Shown here piece after piece: positions 23,926 to 33,182 of a stretch of 64,000 nt of DNA. Numbering within the stretch: position 1 is the stretch's first letter; every line of letters starts with the position of its first letter. Made by a program: the position numbers and the translations under genes. Source of the stretch: Corynebacterium glucuronolyticum DSM 44120 (lineage in GTDB: Bacteria > Actinomycetota > Actinomycetes > Mycobacteriales > Mycobacteriaceae); the NCBI RefSeq assembly GCF_030440595.1, contig NZ_CP047452.1, forward strand, positions 2,046,001 to 2,110,000, given 5' to 3'. The notes beneath the pieces were generated by a model. That model was not told the origin of the DNA, ran no database searches, and saw only the letters and a list, made by a program, of their open reading frames with translations.

Positions 23926-24852
23926 CTAAAAGCCCAGCCGACCGAGCGCCTTCGGGTCGGACTGCCAGTTCTTCAGCACCTTAATCCGCAGATCGAGAAA
24001 CACGTTGTGTCCCGTCAGTTCGATGAGCGAGCGGCGCGCATCCGTAATAATCCTGCCCATACGCTTTTGCAGGATACCCTTCTGCCCCGGGCGCTCGACG
24101 TAAATAATCGCGTGGATGGCCTGCTTACCCGGATCCTTTTCCGTCGGCTGCTCGAGCACCTCGTCGATCTCTACCGCCACGGAGTGCGGCAGCTCATCTT
24201 TCAGGCCCGTCAGCGCCGCCTCACGGATGAGCTCCGCCATGCGGGTTTCCATATCGTCGTCGGTGAGGTGCGTATCCGGGTAGAACTTTGGCCCCTCCGG
24301 AAGCTTGTCGACGATCACGTCCGTGAGCACGTCCAGCTGCTCCTGCTTCACCGCCGAACACGGCACGACCTCGCACTCGCCACCAAGGAGCTCATGCAGC
24401 GCCTGTAGCTGCACCATCACCTGGTCGCGCCCCACCTTGTCGATCTTCGTCACAACGCCGATGAGCGTCGTCTTCGGTGCTACGTTCCGGACAGCATCGA
24501 GAATCCACCGGTCGCCGGGGCCGATCTTCTCGTCTGCGGGGATCGTGAGCGCAATCACGTCCACGTCCGCGTAGGTCTCCTTGACCTGTTCATTCAGGCG
24601 TTCGCCGAGCAGTGTCCGCGGCCGGTGCAACCCGGGTGTATCCACCACAATGACCTGGGCATCATCCCTATGCACGATGCCCCGGATCGGGTGGCGCGTC
24701 GTCTCCGGCTGGTTCGCGGTAATCGCAATCTTCTGCCCAACCAGGGCATTCGTAAGCGTCGACTTGCCAGTGTTCGGGCGGCCGACGAAGCTCACAAAAC
24801 CGGAGCGGAAACCTTCGGGGGTATCGGTGAACAAGTAAGCATCCTTAATCAT
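23926..24852 (-). CDS. era: GTPase Era
   Basis: A 308-residue ribosome-associated GTPase that binds the 3' end of 16S rRNA during 30S maturation. G motifs are clear: G1 'GRPNTGKST' near residue 24, G3 'DTPG' near 69 and G4 'TKID' near 133. The C-terminal KH RNA-binding domain carries 'ERPGQKGILQKRMGRII'. ATG at 24852 overlaps the end of the upstream CNNM/CBS gene by eight bases; a start at 24882 would add ten residues and cannot be excluded. Together with ybeY and phoH upstream it forms a conserved ribosome-quality operon. Confidence 0.95.
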   Translation of the reverse strand: MIKDAYLFTDTPEGFRSGFVSFVGRPNTGKSTLTNALVGQKIAITANQPETTRHPIRGIVHRDDAQVIVVDTPGLHRPRTLLGERLNEQVKETYADVDVIALTIPADEKIGPGDRWILDAVRNVAPKTTLIGVVTKIDKVGRDQVMVQLQALHELLGGECEVVPCSAVKQEQLDVLTDVIVDKLPEGPKFYPDTHLTDDDMETRMAELIREAALTGLKDELPHSVAVEIDEVLEQPTEKDPGKQAIHAIIYVERPGQKGILQKRMGRIITDARRSLIELTGHNVFLDLRIKVLKNWQSDPKALGRLGF

Positions 24853-26194
24853 CAGAAGGTGAGGAGTTGTCCCCCTGATCATACCCCGCGCCCAGCTCGT
24901 CGGGATAAACCGTGACCACCACGCTCGTCACACGCATCCGCCCACGGCGATCCCGTTTCCCCTCCGCCGTCAGCGCCATGCCACATGTGTGCACGGTCGA
25001 GCCGGGTAGGGGCACCCGGCCGAGCTCGTAGGCAATGAGCCCGCCGACGGTATCCACCGTATCGAGGATATCCTCCGAGAACGTCAGTTCCTTGCCGTAG
25101 GTCTCCTTAACCAAATCATTAAGGTCTTCCAGGCTGAGGCGGGAGACGACGCGGTAGGTATCGGCCTCCAGGTCAACGATGGGGGCGACCTCTTTATCGT
25201 CGTATTCGTCTGCGATCTCGCCGACGATTTCCTCGAGGATGTCTTCGATGGAGATGAGGCCGGCGATGGCCCCGTACTCGTCGACAAGCACAGCGATGTG
25301 GTTACGAAGCCTCTGCATATCATGAAGCAAATCATCGAGGTTCTTCGAATCGGGGACGAAGTTCGCATCCCGCATGATGTCTTTGACCAAAACGGAGGTG
25401 CCACCATCCGCATGCGAATACGTCTCCGCCACCAGATCCTTGAGGTAAACAATGCCGACGATGTCATCCACGGACTCGCCGATGACGGGGATCCGGGAAT
25501 GTCCGGAACGCACGCACAACGTGGTTGCCTGCCCTGCGGACTTGTCCGCCTCAATCCAGATCATGTCCGTACGCGGCACCATGACGCTGCGAGCCGTTGT
25601 TTGCGCCAGGTCAAAGACCGATTGGATCATCCGTCTTTCGTCGACTTCCACCACGCCCTTCTCCTGGGCGATATCCACCATCTCCCGCAGCTCCACTTCA
25701 GTGGAGTACGGGCCCTCGCGGAAGCCACCGCCCGGTGTGACCTTGTTGCCCACCCAGATGAGGAGCTTCGCCACCGGCCCGAACACCGTGGCCAGGACGC
25801 TTAGGATCGGCGCGGCAGCGAGCGCCGTCGAATACGGTGACTGTTTGCCCAGCGTTCGTGGCAGCACGCCGACGAATACGTAGCTGATAAGGCTCATGAC
25901 AACGATGGTCACCACCATCGCCACCGACAACCGGTCAAACACCTCGAATGCGACGGCACCAGCGAACACTGCTGCCGTGACATCGAGCACCGTCTGCGCT
26001 AGCACCATGAGGTTGATGTGCGTCGCCCGGTTGACAGCTACGCGACGCAGCCGAGCAGCCCCACGCACATCGTCCTTGACCATCTCTTCCACGCGTGCAA
26101 CGGAGATACCGCTAAGCGCAGAATCCACCGTCCGGCAGAGCCCTGACAAGACGAGGGCGACAAGGGCGACAAATGAATATAGGAAGGGCTCCAT
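24845..26194 (-). CDS. CNNM/CorC-type (HlyC) membrane protein with paired CBS domains
   Basis: A 449-residue protein of the hemolysin-C/CorC family, linked to Mg2+ or Co2+ homeostasis. Residues 1-145 form the DUF21/CNNM membrane domain with three to four helices. Two CBS domains follow at about 195-315 ('MVPRTDMIWIEADKS', 'HIAVLVDEYGAIAGLISIED') and bind adenine nucleotides. A CorC/HlyC C-terminal domain covers 335-425. The gene lies between ybeY (nine-base gap) and era (overlap). Its tail is charged and disordered. Confidence 0.92.
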   Translation of the reverse strand: MEPFLYSFVALVALVLSGLCRTVDSALSGISVARVEEMVKDDVRGAARLRRVAVNRATHINLMVLAQTVLDVTAAVFAGAVAFEVFDRLSVAMVVTIVVMSLISYVFVGVLPRTLGKQSPYSTALAAAPILSVLATVFGPVAKLLIWVGNKVTPGGGFREGPYSTEVELREMVDIAQEKGVVEVDERRMIQSVFDLAQTTARSVMVPRTDMIWIEADKSAGQATTLCVRSGHSRIPVIGESVDDIVGIVYLKDLVAETYSHADGGTSVLVKDIMRDANFVPDSKNLDDLLHDMQRLRNHIAVLVDEYGAIAGLISIEDILEEIVGEIADEYDDKEVAPIVDLEADTYRVVSRLSLEDLNDLVKETYGKELTFSEDILDTVDTVGGLIAYELGRVPLPGSTVHTCGMALTAEGKRDRRGRMRVTSVVVTVYPDELGAGYDQGDNSSPSDD

Positions 26195-26203
26195 GATGTG
26201 TTG

Positions 26204-26728
26204 TTACAGGTTCTCTTTCTCCGCCGCGCTGGGGAACGCCTTAGGTGTCGTCGGCTTCTCACGCCCGGTGGCCTCGTACCACCGCTTCAAAATGTCGTTT
26301 TGCAGCGCGAACATGTGCTGCTCCTCGTTCGGCTTCGCATGATCGTAGCCAAGCAAGTGCAGGCAGCCGTGCACGGTCAGGAGATCGAGTTCGTGGTTGA
26401 GGCTGTGGCCTGCCTTGTCCGCCTGCTTCTGAGCAAAATCGGGGCACAAAATGATGTCCCCGAGGTAGGCAGGACCCGGATCGGCGGCATCGGGGCGTCC
26501 ACCGGTGGAGGAAATGTCATCCATCGGGAAACTCATAACATCCGTCGGCCCTTCAAGGTCGAGCCAGCGCACGTGGAGGTCCTCGATCGTATCCAGATCC
26601 ACGCACGTAATAGTGACCTCAACCGACGGGTGGACATCCATGGTGGTGAGGGCAAACTCCGCCACCGTGGACAGCTGCTTTTCATCCACGTCGGTATTTC
26701 CCGATTCGTTCAAAACCTCGATAGACAT
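26204..26728 (-). CDS. ybeY: Endoribonuclease YbeY, rRNA maturation factor
   Basis: A 174-residue metal-dependent RNase needed for 16S rRNA 3'-end processing and 70S quality control. The metal site motif H-x3-H-x5-H is in '[11 protein letters not shown]' near residue 117. The N-terminal part is normal length and the last 25 residues form a less conserved charged tail. It begins three bases after the phoH stop and is followed at nine bases by the CNNM/CBS gene, a conserved actinobacterial order. Confidence 0.95.
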   Translation of the reverse strand: MSIEVLNESGNTDVDEKQLSTVAEFALTTMDVHPSVEVTITCVDLDTIEDLHVRWLDLEGPTDVMSFPMDDISSTGGRPDAADPGPAYLGDIILCPDFAQKQADKAGHSLNHELDLLTVHGCLHLLGYDHAKPNEEQHMFALQNDILKRWYEATGREKPTTPKAFPSAAEKENL

Positions 26729-26731
26729 CCG

Positions 26732-27715
26732 TTACCTCTTTGTGCTGTGGGTCTGCTCGTACTCGTCGTAGGCGGCGACAATCCGCCCAACCAGCTGGTG
26801 GCGCACCACATCCGAGCTCGTCAGGTTGCAGAAGTGGATTCCTTCCACCCCATCAAGAATATCCCTAATCACCCGCAGGCCCGAGCGCTGTCCACCAGGC
26901 AGATCCACCTGCGTCACGTCGCCGGTGACCACCATCGTTGAGCCGAAGCCCAACCGGGTAAGGAACATTTTCATCTGCGCAGCCGTCGTGTTCTGTGCCT
27001 CATCGAGGATGACGAACGCATCGTTCAGAGTGCGCCCGCGCATGTACGCAAGCGGGGCGACCTCAACGATCCCCGACTCCAACAGCTTGCCGATGGCCTC
27101 CTGATCCACCATGTCACGGAGAGCGTCGTAAAGCGGGCGCAGGTACGGATCGATCTTCTCACCGAGCGTGCCCGGCAAAAACCCCAGCTTCTCCCCCGCT
27201 TCCACCGCAGGGCGCGTGAGGATGATGCGCTGCACGCGCTTCGACTGCAACGCCTGCACTGCCTTCGCCATCGCCAAATACGTCTTACCCGAACCAGCGG
27301 GACCAATCCCGAAGACGATCGTGTTGTTGTCGATCGCATCGACGTACTTCTGCTGCCCGTGCGTCATCGCCCGCACCGTCTTGCCACGGCGCGAAATGAT
27401 GTCCCGCTTCGCCGCCGCCGACACCGTCTCCGGCGCATCCTTGCGGACAAGCCCAACCATGTGACGGACGGTCTCCGGGTTGATGGTGCGACCGGCTTTC
27501 GCAGCCGCCGCCAGCTCATACAAGACGCGGGACGCGCGCACCACATCCACATCTGGGCCGGTGATGGTCACCGTGGTGCCGCGGGCGAAAATCTCCGCCC
27601 GCACATGTTCCTCCAATGCCTTGAGGTTTTTATCCTCAACACCGAGAATTGTCTGCACGTGAGCGGGGTCGAGATCAATGACCTTTGTCACGATCGGCGT
27701 ATTCTTTTCCACCAC
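26732..27715 (-). CDS. phoH: PhoH-like ATPase
   Basis: A 327-residue P-loop ATPase of the PhoH family. The N-terminal KH-like part is followed by Walker A 'GPAGSGKTYLAMAKA' near residue 137 and a Walker B-like 'FVILDEAQNTT' near 237. These proteins are thought to be RNA-acting ATPases, often beside ybeY, which fits the three-base gap here. The name comes from phosphate-starvation induction in E. coli, but nothing in this context points to phosphate. It is the first gene of the run phoH-ybeY-CNNM/CBS-era-recO; a 46-bp gap separates it from rsmE. Confidence 0.93.
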   Translation of the reverse strand: MVEKNTPIVTKVIDLDPAHVQTILGVEDKNLKALEEHVRAEIFARGTTVTITGPDVDVVRASRVLYELAAAAKAGRTINPETVRHMVGLVRKDAPETVSAAAKRDIISRRGKTVRAMTHGQQKYVDAIDNNTIVFGIGPAGSGKTYLAMAKAVQALQSKRVQRIILTRPAVEAGEKLGFLPGTLGEKIDPYLRPLYDALRDMVDQEAIGKLLESGIVEVAPLAYMRGRTLNDAFVILDEAQNTTAAQMKMFLTRLGFGSTMVVTGDVTQVDLPGGQRSGLRVIRDILDGVEGIHFCNLTSSDVVRHQLVGRIVAAYDEYEQTHSTKR

Positions 27716-27761
27716 GGTGTTTCTTCAGTCCCTGCCTTCTCATCAATCGTCGATATAACCG

Positions 27762-28484
27762 TTAAGACTCTACCAGCCACCTGCTGGTTTGCACGCCAAT
27801 TGCAGCAAGCGCCGCAAAACCGGCCGTCGCTGTGCGCAACACCTCGGGCCCCAACAGCACAGGACGTGCGCCCGCAGCACGGAATCGCTCCACCTCCGCT
27901 GGGCTCAATCCGCCCTCCGGCCCAATCACGAGCGCAATGCGCCGGACCTGCGAGAGGTCAACCTCCGCCAACGGCACGCTCGCCTCCTCATGCAGCACGA
28001 GCACGAGATCCACCCCATCCAACGCCTCATCCAGCGCATTCGGCTTCGTGATAAGAGGAAGGCGCGCCCGGCGCGACTGCTTCGCCGCCGCCACCGCCGC
28101 ATTCTCCCACTTCTTCGCCTTCTTTGGCTGCCACTTGGCAATGCACCGCTCCGCTTCCCACGGCACGATGACATCGGCCCCGCCCTGCGTCAACAGGTCC
28201 ACCGTCAGCTCCTGCCGCTCCGATTTGGGCAGCGCCTGAATAACCGTCACCTGCGGGTTGGGCGGCGGCACCTCTTCGCGGGAGGTGACATCCACGTGAA
28301 GCACGTCCTTGCCCTGGGTGGCGGTGACTGTGCCCACCGAGCGGCCACCGTGGCCGTCGGCAAGCATGACAATCTCACCGGGACCGATGCGCTTGACCGT
28401 CACAGCGTGGCGCCCCTCCGGCCCAGAAAGCGTAAACGGCCCGGGTGCCGGAGCTACATTCACCATGAACGTCGCCGCTGTCAC
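27762..28484 (-). CDS. rsmE: 16S rRNA (uracil-1498-N3)-methyltransferase RsmE
   Basis: A 240-residue SPOUT-class methyltransferase that modifies U1498 of 16S rRNA with S-adenosylmethionine. The trefoil-knot motifs 'LVIGPEGGLSPAEVE' near residue 183 and 'LLGPEVLRTATAGFAAL' near 210 identify it. The PUA-like N-terminal domain is present. The GTG start immediately follows the dnaJ stop (TAAGTG), so translation is coupled; a methionine six codons later is a possible alternative. Confidence 0.94.
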   Translation of the reverse strand: MTAATFMVNVAPAPGPFTLSGPEGRHAVTVKRIGPGEIVMLADGHGGRSVGTVTATQGKDVLHVDVTSREEVPPPNPQVTVIQALPKSERQELTVDLLTQGGADVIVPWEAERCIAKWQPKKAKKWENAAVAAAKQSRRARLPLITKPNALDEALDGVDLVLVLHEEASVPLAEVDLSQVRRIALVIGPEGGLSPAEVERFRAAGARPVLLGPEVLRTATAGFAALAAIGVQTSRWLVES

Positions 28485-29621
28485 TTACAACCCCAGCTTC
28501 GACCGGAGATTAGAGAAGAAACCACTCGAATGATCCCGCTGGACCACCTCAACCTTCTCCTGCGAACTCCGGCGCACCTTCCGCAACTGCTCCTTCGCCT
28601 TCCGATCCAGGTGCGTCGGCACCGTCACCGTCACGTGCGCAATGAGATCGCCCTGACCATCTTTACGCAGCCGCGGCATGCCCTTGCCCTCGACACGAAT
28701 CTCCTGGCCAGGCTGGGTCCCCGGAGCCACATCGAGAGAAATCTCCTCGCCACCCAGATCCTCCAGGGACGTTGACGCACCCAGCGCCGCATCCACCATC
28801 GGCACCGAAAGCTCCACATGGAGGTTATCCCCCTCACGGGTAAACACCGGATGCGGCTCCACACGGACCTCCACATACAGGTCACCGGCAGGTCCACCAC
28901 CGTGGCCAACCTCGCCTTGGGAAGCCATCCGGATCCGCATCCCATCAGCGATCCCCTTCGGAATCGCCACCGTCAGATCACGACGCGCACGCACACGCCC
29001 ATCACCCGCACACTCCTTGCACGGATCCTCAATGACCTCACCCGTGCCATCACACTCCGCACACGGCCGCGTCGTCATCACATCGCCCAGGAACGAACGC
29101 TGCACCTCCTGCACCATGCCCTGCCCGTGGCACACCGGACACGTCACCGGCTTCGCACCAGACTCCGAACCCGACCCCTGACACGACGTACACACCACCG
29201 CCGTATCCACGGTCACCTGCTTCTTCACGCCGGCGAAAGCATCCTCCAAGCTAATCGACGTACGCAACAATGCGTCCGCCCCCGGTTGCACACGCGACCT
29301 CCGCTGGCTCCCCGCCCCCTGGCCACCAAAGAACGCGTTGAAGATGTCCCCCAGGCCACTGCCGGTGGAAAACCCGCCGAAGCCGCCGGGGCCACCCTGC
29401 GGCTGCTCCATGGGATCGCCGCCCATATCAACAATGCGACGCTTCTCCGGATCACTCAACACATCATGAGCGACAGAAATCTCACGAAACTTCTCCGCCG
29501 CCTCATCACTCGGGTTCACATCGGGGTGATACTTGCGCGCCAACTTGCGGTACGCCTTCTTAATCTCACTATCCGACGCAGATTTATCTACACCCAAAAT
29601 GCCGTAATAATCACGAGCCAC
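28485..29621 (-). CDS. dnaJ: Chaperone DnaJ (type I)
   Basis: A 378-residue co-chaperone stimulating DnaK ATPase. The J domain has the HPD motif at residues 32-34, followed by a Gly-rich linker of about 35 residues. The zinc domain has four CxxCxGxG-type repeats beginning CTSC, CPVC, CAEC and CKEC between residues 143 and 210. The C-terminal substrate-binding domain is complete. Corynebacteria carry a second dnaJ in the dnaK operon; this hrcA-linked copy is the one usually called dnaJ2. GTG start at 29621 with AGGAGA upstream. Confidence 0.95.
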   Translation of the reverse strand: MARDYYGILGVDKSASDSEIKKAYRKLARKYHPDVNPSDEAAEKFREISVAHDVLSDPEKRRIVDMGGDPMEQPQGGPGGFGGFSTGSGLGDIFNAFFGGQGAGSQRRSRVQPGADALLRTSISLEDAFAGVKKQVTVDTAVVCTSCQGSGSESGAKPVTCPVCHGQGMVQEVQRSFLGDVMTTRPCAECDGTGEVIEDPCKECAGDGRVRARRDLTVAIPKGIADGMRIRMASQGEVGHGGGPAGDLYVEVRVEPHPVFTREGDNLHVELSVPMVDAALGASTSLEDLGGEEISLDVAPGTQPGQEIRVEGKGMPRLRKDGQGDLIAHVTVTVPTHLDRKAKEQLRKVRRSSQEKVEVVQRDHSSGFFSNLRSKLGL

Positions 29622-29651
29622 AGTTCTTGAAATCTCCTACAAATATTGGTT

Positions 29652-30677
29652 CTAACTTCCGAGCACCTTACTCACATAATGAGCAACAGCGGTAACCTTC
29701 GAAATAGTCCCAGAATAATCCATATAGGTGGGGCCCACTGTTCCCAGCGCCCCTAATGGGGCCATCGCCTGCCCATATGCCGTCGCCACGACGGAGGCAC
29801 CGTGCAACTTCTGGTCCTCGTTTTCCTCCCCGATGGACACCTTCACCTGCCCCAGCTCATGCACAGCACTCATGAGCTTCAGCATGATCACCTGCTCCTC
29901 CAGCGCCTCCAACACGGCGGGCAGGCCTGCGGGAAGCTCGCCACGTAGCTGGGTGAGGTAAGGGGTGCCGGCGAGGATGAGGCGGTCGGAGGGGGCGTCG
30001 ACAAGCGTGTCCAGGAGAACACGGGACATCGCCTCCACCACATCATGAGCCTCCGGGCGCGCGTCAGCCACCGCATGCTCCAACGCACCACGAGCCTCGG
30101 GCATCGACTTGCCCACAAGGTGCTCGTTGAGCACAGCCCGCGCTTCAGTAATAACATCCTCCCCCACAAGCTCAGTGAGCTCCACATTGCGCTGATCCAC
30201 CCGGCCCGTATCCGTGATCAAAACCAGCAGAATACGCGTCGGGGTCAGACCCACCACCTCCACGTGCTTAACGCGGGAAACCTGCAACGTAGGCACCTGC
30301 ACCATCGCCACCTGGCGGGTCAGCTGGCTCAGCAACTGCACACCACGGCGCAGCACATCCTCCAAATCCACGCCCTGATCCAAAAACCTCATGATGGCGG
30401 CACGCTCCGCCTTACTCAGGGGTTTCACCGTCTGAATCGAATCCACGAACTCCCGGTAGCCCTTCTCCGTGGGGATACGGCCACTGGAGGCATGGGTTTG
30501 GGCGATGAGCCCCTCCGCCTCCAGCACGGCCATATCATTACGGATCGTGGCAGACGAAACTTTGAGCCCATGCCTTTCGACAAGAGCCTTCGACCCCACC
30601 GGTTCCTGCTGTGCAATGTAATCACTTACTATCGCGCGAAGAACTCGCTCACGCCGACCACTCGCTGAATTAGACAC
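29652..30677 (-). CDS. hrcA: Heat-inducible transcription repressor HrcA
   Basis: A 341-residue repressor that binds the CIRCE element in front of groES/groEL-type genes. The N-terminal winged helix ('[20 protein letters not shown]', '[18 protein letters not shown]') and the central GAF-like and inserted dimerisation domains are all present. The GTG at 30677 follows AAGGAGG. dnaJ follows at 30 bp. I looked for a CIRCE repeat upstream and did not see one, so this operon is probably not autoregulated through CIRCE. An inverted pair of DnaA-box sequences lies 55 bp upstream of the start. Confidence 0.95.
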   Translation of the reverse strand: MSNSASGRRERVLRAIVSDYIAQQEPVGSKALVERHGLKVSSATIRNDMAVLEAEGLIAQTHASSGRIPTEKGYREFVDSIQTVKPLSKAERAAIMRFLDQGVDLEDVLRRGVQLLSQLTRQVAMVQVPTLQVSRVKHVEVVGLTPTRILLVLITDTGRVDQRNVELTELVGEDVITEARAVLNEHLVGKSMPEARGALEHAVADARPEAHDVVEAMSRVLLDTLVDAPSDRLILAGTPYLTQLRGELPAGLPAVLEALEEQVIMLKLMSAVHELGQVKVSIGEENEDQKLHGASVVATAYGQAMAPLGALGTVGPTYMDYSGTISKVTAVAHYVSKVLGS

Positions 30678-30731
30678 AAACGCCTCCTTACGTCACGGCC
30701 TAATTGTATATCCCGCCCCGATATCCCCCGA

Positions 30732-30784
30732 GTTATCCACAGAAAACTACGCACATAGGAAGAAAAAGGGAAACTGTGGATAAC
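30732..30784. promoter_or_regulatory. Inverted pair of perfect DnaA-box sequences
   Basis: GTTATCCACAG (30732-30742) and CTGTGGATAAC (30774-30784) are exact inverses of each other and each contains the consensus DnaA box TTATCCACA. The arms are separated by 31 bp. They lie between divergent hrcA and the HNH nuclease gene. They may bind DnaA as a regulatory or titration site, or form an operator for another protein. Confidence 0.6.
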
Positions 30785-30833
30785 TATCGGCCTTTTTCAG
30801 CAGCACACAAAAATTGCGCTTAGTGTCCAAGGC

Positions 30834-32048
30834 ATGACAACGATTCTCAACGCAGCCAAGGCGGTCAACACCGGCCTTGCCATATTCAAGGAGGTCGCGG
30901 CAATCGCCGCCGACCGCTGTGATGCTGCCACTTTTATCTCAGAATCGTTCTACTACTCCAAAACCGACGCCAACAAGCTTGTCACCGCCTCCAAAAACTG
31001 GGCAGCCTACACCGACCCCGACCACCTCGCCTTCGACGTTCCCGTCCCCGTCCTCATCCTCATCTCCCACGCCATGAACCTCCTCCACCCCGATGAGGAT
31101 GTCGAAGCATTCCGCACTGAAATGCTCATTTTCGCCGACCACGGCAACACCAGCTGGGAAGATGTTCGCGCGCACATCAAAAAGATCGCCGGCGCCAAAC
31201 AAGCCCGAAAGGTCTCCAACTCCGTCACCTTCTCCAAAACAACCGACATCACGGGCATGCAGCACGCGCACGTCCGCCTCGACCCGGAACTCATGGCTAC
31301 CTTCCGCGTCACCCTGAAAAACCTCGGCGAGAAGTGGACCGAACTGCCCCAGTCCTACAGGTACGCAGAGGGGTTGAGGAAACTCCTACTACAGGGCGTC
31401 GACAAGCAAAAAGAGGACGACCCGTGGGACCGCACCATGACCCCCGCCTTCATGATCACAGTCGACGGGGACTACATCGGCGACGGCAAATTCGCAACCA
31501 CAGACGGCACCCTCCTCGGAAAAGAAGACCTCGCCGACATCAAACTCGCCGACTACGGCCTCGTCAGCATCTACGACCGCAACGGCAACATCGGCTGCCA
31601 CTACCTGCTCGAAAACCAGCGACTCGCCAGCAAACAACTCCTCTCTGCCATCGCCTGCGACCAAATCTTCTGCTCCCACCCTGGCTGCTACAACCTCGCC
31701 GTCTACTCCCAAGGCCACCACTCCAAAGCCCACAAACACGGCGGAAAAGCCAACTCCGACACCATCATCCCCCTCTGCAGAAACCACAACCTACAAAACG
31801 ACGACGACCCCGACAAACCCAAAAACGGCCGCCACGTCCGAGACCCCAAAACCAAAGAAGCCATCTTCCTCCCACCCGACGGAGGACCACCGAAACGACA
31901 CAAAAACCACTGCCGCGAATACTCCGGGCGAGGCCTTCACCTGCGACAACGCGCCAACCTAAAAAGACGCACTAAAGCGGAAAACCTTGCCCGCCAAAAA
32001 ATCCGCCAAAAAATTCACAGACGCCGCCCCAAACGGCGACTACTCTAA
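30834..32048 (+). CDS. HNH endonuclease domain protein
   Basis: A 404-residue protein. The HNH region near residues 278-325 has a Cys pair in 'CSHPGC', the histidines of 'QGHHSKAHKHGG' and the closing 'PLCRNHN', consistent with a zinc-bound ββα-metal nuclease. The first 270 residues are a helical domain like the DUF222-type regions found before HNH in actinobacterial multi-copy families. The last 60 residues are extremely basic (RRRPKRR near the end). Such genes recur in Corynebacterium genomes and may be mobile, but no terminal repeat is seen. ATG at 30834 follows TAGTGT by seven bases, suggesting a leaderless mRNA. Its end overlaps convergent hemW by nine bases. Confidence 0.82.
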   Translation: MTTILNAAKAVNTGLAIFKEVAAIAADRCDAATFISESFYYSKTDANKLVTASKNWAAYTDPDHLAFDVPVPVLILISHAMNLLHPDEDVEAFRTEMLIFADHGNTSWEDVRAHIKKIAGAKQARKVSNSVTFSKTTDITGMQHAHVRLDPELMATFRVTLKNLGEKWTELPQSYRYAEGLRKLLLQGVDKQKEDDPWDRTMTPAFMITVDGDYIGDGKFATTDGTLLGKEDLADIKLADYGLVSIYDRNGNIGCHYLLENQRLASKQLLSAIACDQIFCSHPGCYNLAVYSQGHHSKAHKHGGKANSDTIIPLCRNHNLQNDDDPDKPKNGRHVRDPKTKEAIFLPPDGGPPKRHKNHCREYSGRGLHLRQRANLKRRTKAENLARQKIRQKIHRRRPKRRLL

Positions 32049-33182
32049 CCCCAAAAACAGGATGTCAGCTGCAATGCCATCGGCGTGCAGCCGACCTTCC
32101 CTGGTCACACGCACCTGACCGCCGGACTCCTCCAGGAGGCCGGCGGCGATGTAGCGATCGATCTGCACCTGCCCGTTATCATGAACCGCAGCGCGCCGAA
32201 TCCCCTCGGACAGGCGCAACCTCAGCATGACCTCCTCCACATACCGGTCCTCATCGGTCAGGGTCTCCTCGCTCCTCACCGGAAGCTCTCCCCTCCCCAA
32301 CCGCTCGGCATAACGCGCCGGCAATTTCTCGTTCATCCACCTATGCTTGCCGACGAACGAGTGCGCACCCGGACCTGCGCCCCACCACGGCTCGCTGCGC
32401 CAGTACCCCATATTATGTAGGCACTCACCACCCGGCTTGGCGAAATTCGATACCTCGTACCAAGAAAGGCCTGCTTCCTCTGCCATGTGGGAAATGATTT
32501 CGTAACGGTCGGCCATGATCTCTTCGCTCGGCATTGGTAACTCACCATGCTGAACCTTACGGTTCAACGCCGTGCCCTCTTCGACGATAAGTGAGTAGGC
32601 AGACAGGTGGTCGATGCCGGTACTGAGCGCAAGTTTCACGGAACGCCGAAGATCATCATCAGTTTCACCTGGTGTTGCGTAGATCAGATCCAGGTTCACG
32701 TGCTCGAATCCAGCATCGATCGCCTCACGCGCAGCATCCAGCGCGCGCTGCGGAGAATGCTGCCTCTCGAGTACACGAAGCACGTGGGGAGAGGCAGACT
32801 GCATACCGAGAGAGACTCGGGTAAACCCTGCCGAGCGGATCGTCGAAAAGAATTCTGGTGATGTGGACTCCGGGTTCGCTTCGGTGGTTACCTCAGCCCC
32901 GGGAGCGATCTTCATGGTGTGAGAGACGGCGTCGAGGATGCGCGCAAGCCCCTGCCCACCCAACACCGACGGAGTGCCCCCGCCTACGAAGATAGTGGAT
33001 ACTCCATCAGCGGGCATGCCGCCGGTGGCCTCGAGCTGGGCGGTAGCTAGCTCCAGTTCCTTTTCCAAGGCTTCATGATAAGCGGGAAGGGCATCGTCCG
33101 AGCCGAGGACGTAGGTATTGAAATCGCAGTACCCACACCGCACGGTGCAGTACGGAACGTGGATGTAGAGTCCGAATGCCAC
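32040..33182 (-). CDS. hemW: HemW-type radical SAM protein (coproporphyrinogen oxidase-like)
   Basis: A 380-residue radical SAM protein. The iron-sulfur cluster ligands are Cys12, Cys16 and Cys19 in 'YCTVRCGYCDFN', and 'FVGGGTPSVL' near residue 66 is the SAM-binding glycine motif. The family was once called HemN, but this subgroup, HemW, lacks coproporphyrinogen oxidase activity in tested members and acts as a haem chaperone. The C-terminal HemN domain is complete. GTG start at 33182 is immediately after the stop of the upstream gene, so the pair is translationally coupled. Confidence 0.92.
   Translation of the reverse strand: MAFGLYIHVPYCTVRCGYCDFNTYVLGSDDALPAYHEALEKELELATAQLEATGGMPADGVSTIFVGGGTPSVLGGQGLARILDAVSHTMKIAPGAEVTTEANPESTSPEFFSTIRSAGFTRVSLGMQSASPHVLRVLERQHSPQRALDAAREAIDAGFEHVNLDLIYATPGETDDDLRRSVKLALSTGIDHLSAYSLIVEEGTALNRKVQHGELPMPSEEIMADRYEIISHMAEEAGLSWYEVSNFAKPGGECLHNMGYWRSEPWWGAGPGAHSFVGKHRWMNEKLPARYAERLGRGELPVRSEETLTDEDRYVEEVMLRLRLSEGIRRAAVHDNGQVQIDRYIAAGLLEESGGQVRVTREGRLHADGIAADILFLGLE

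Noticed and set aside
30678..30833. CIRCE element before hrcA
   Set aside because: The inverted repeat found here is TTATCCACA-based, not TTAGCACTC-N9-GAGTGCTAA.
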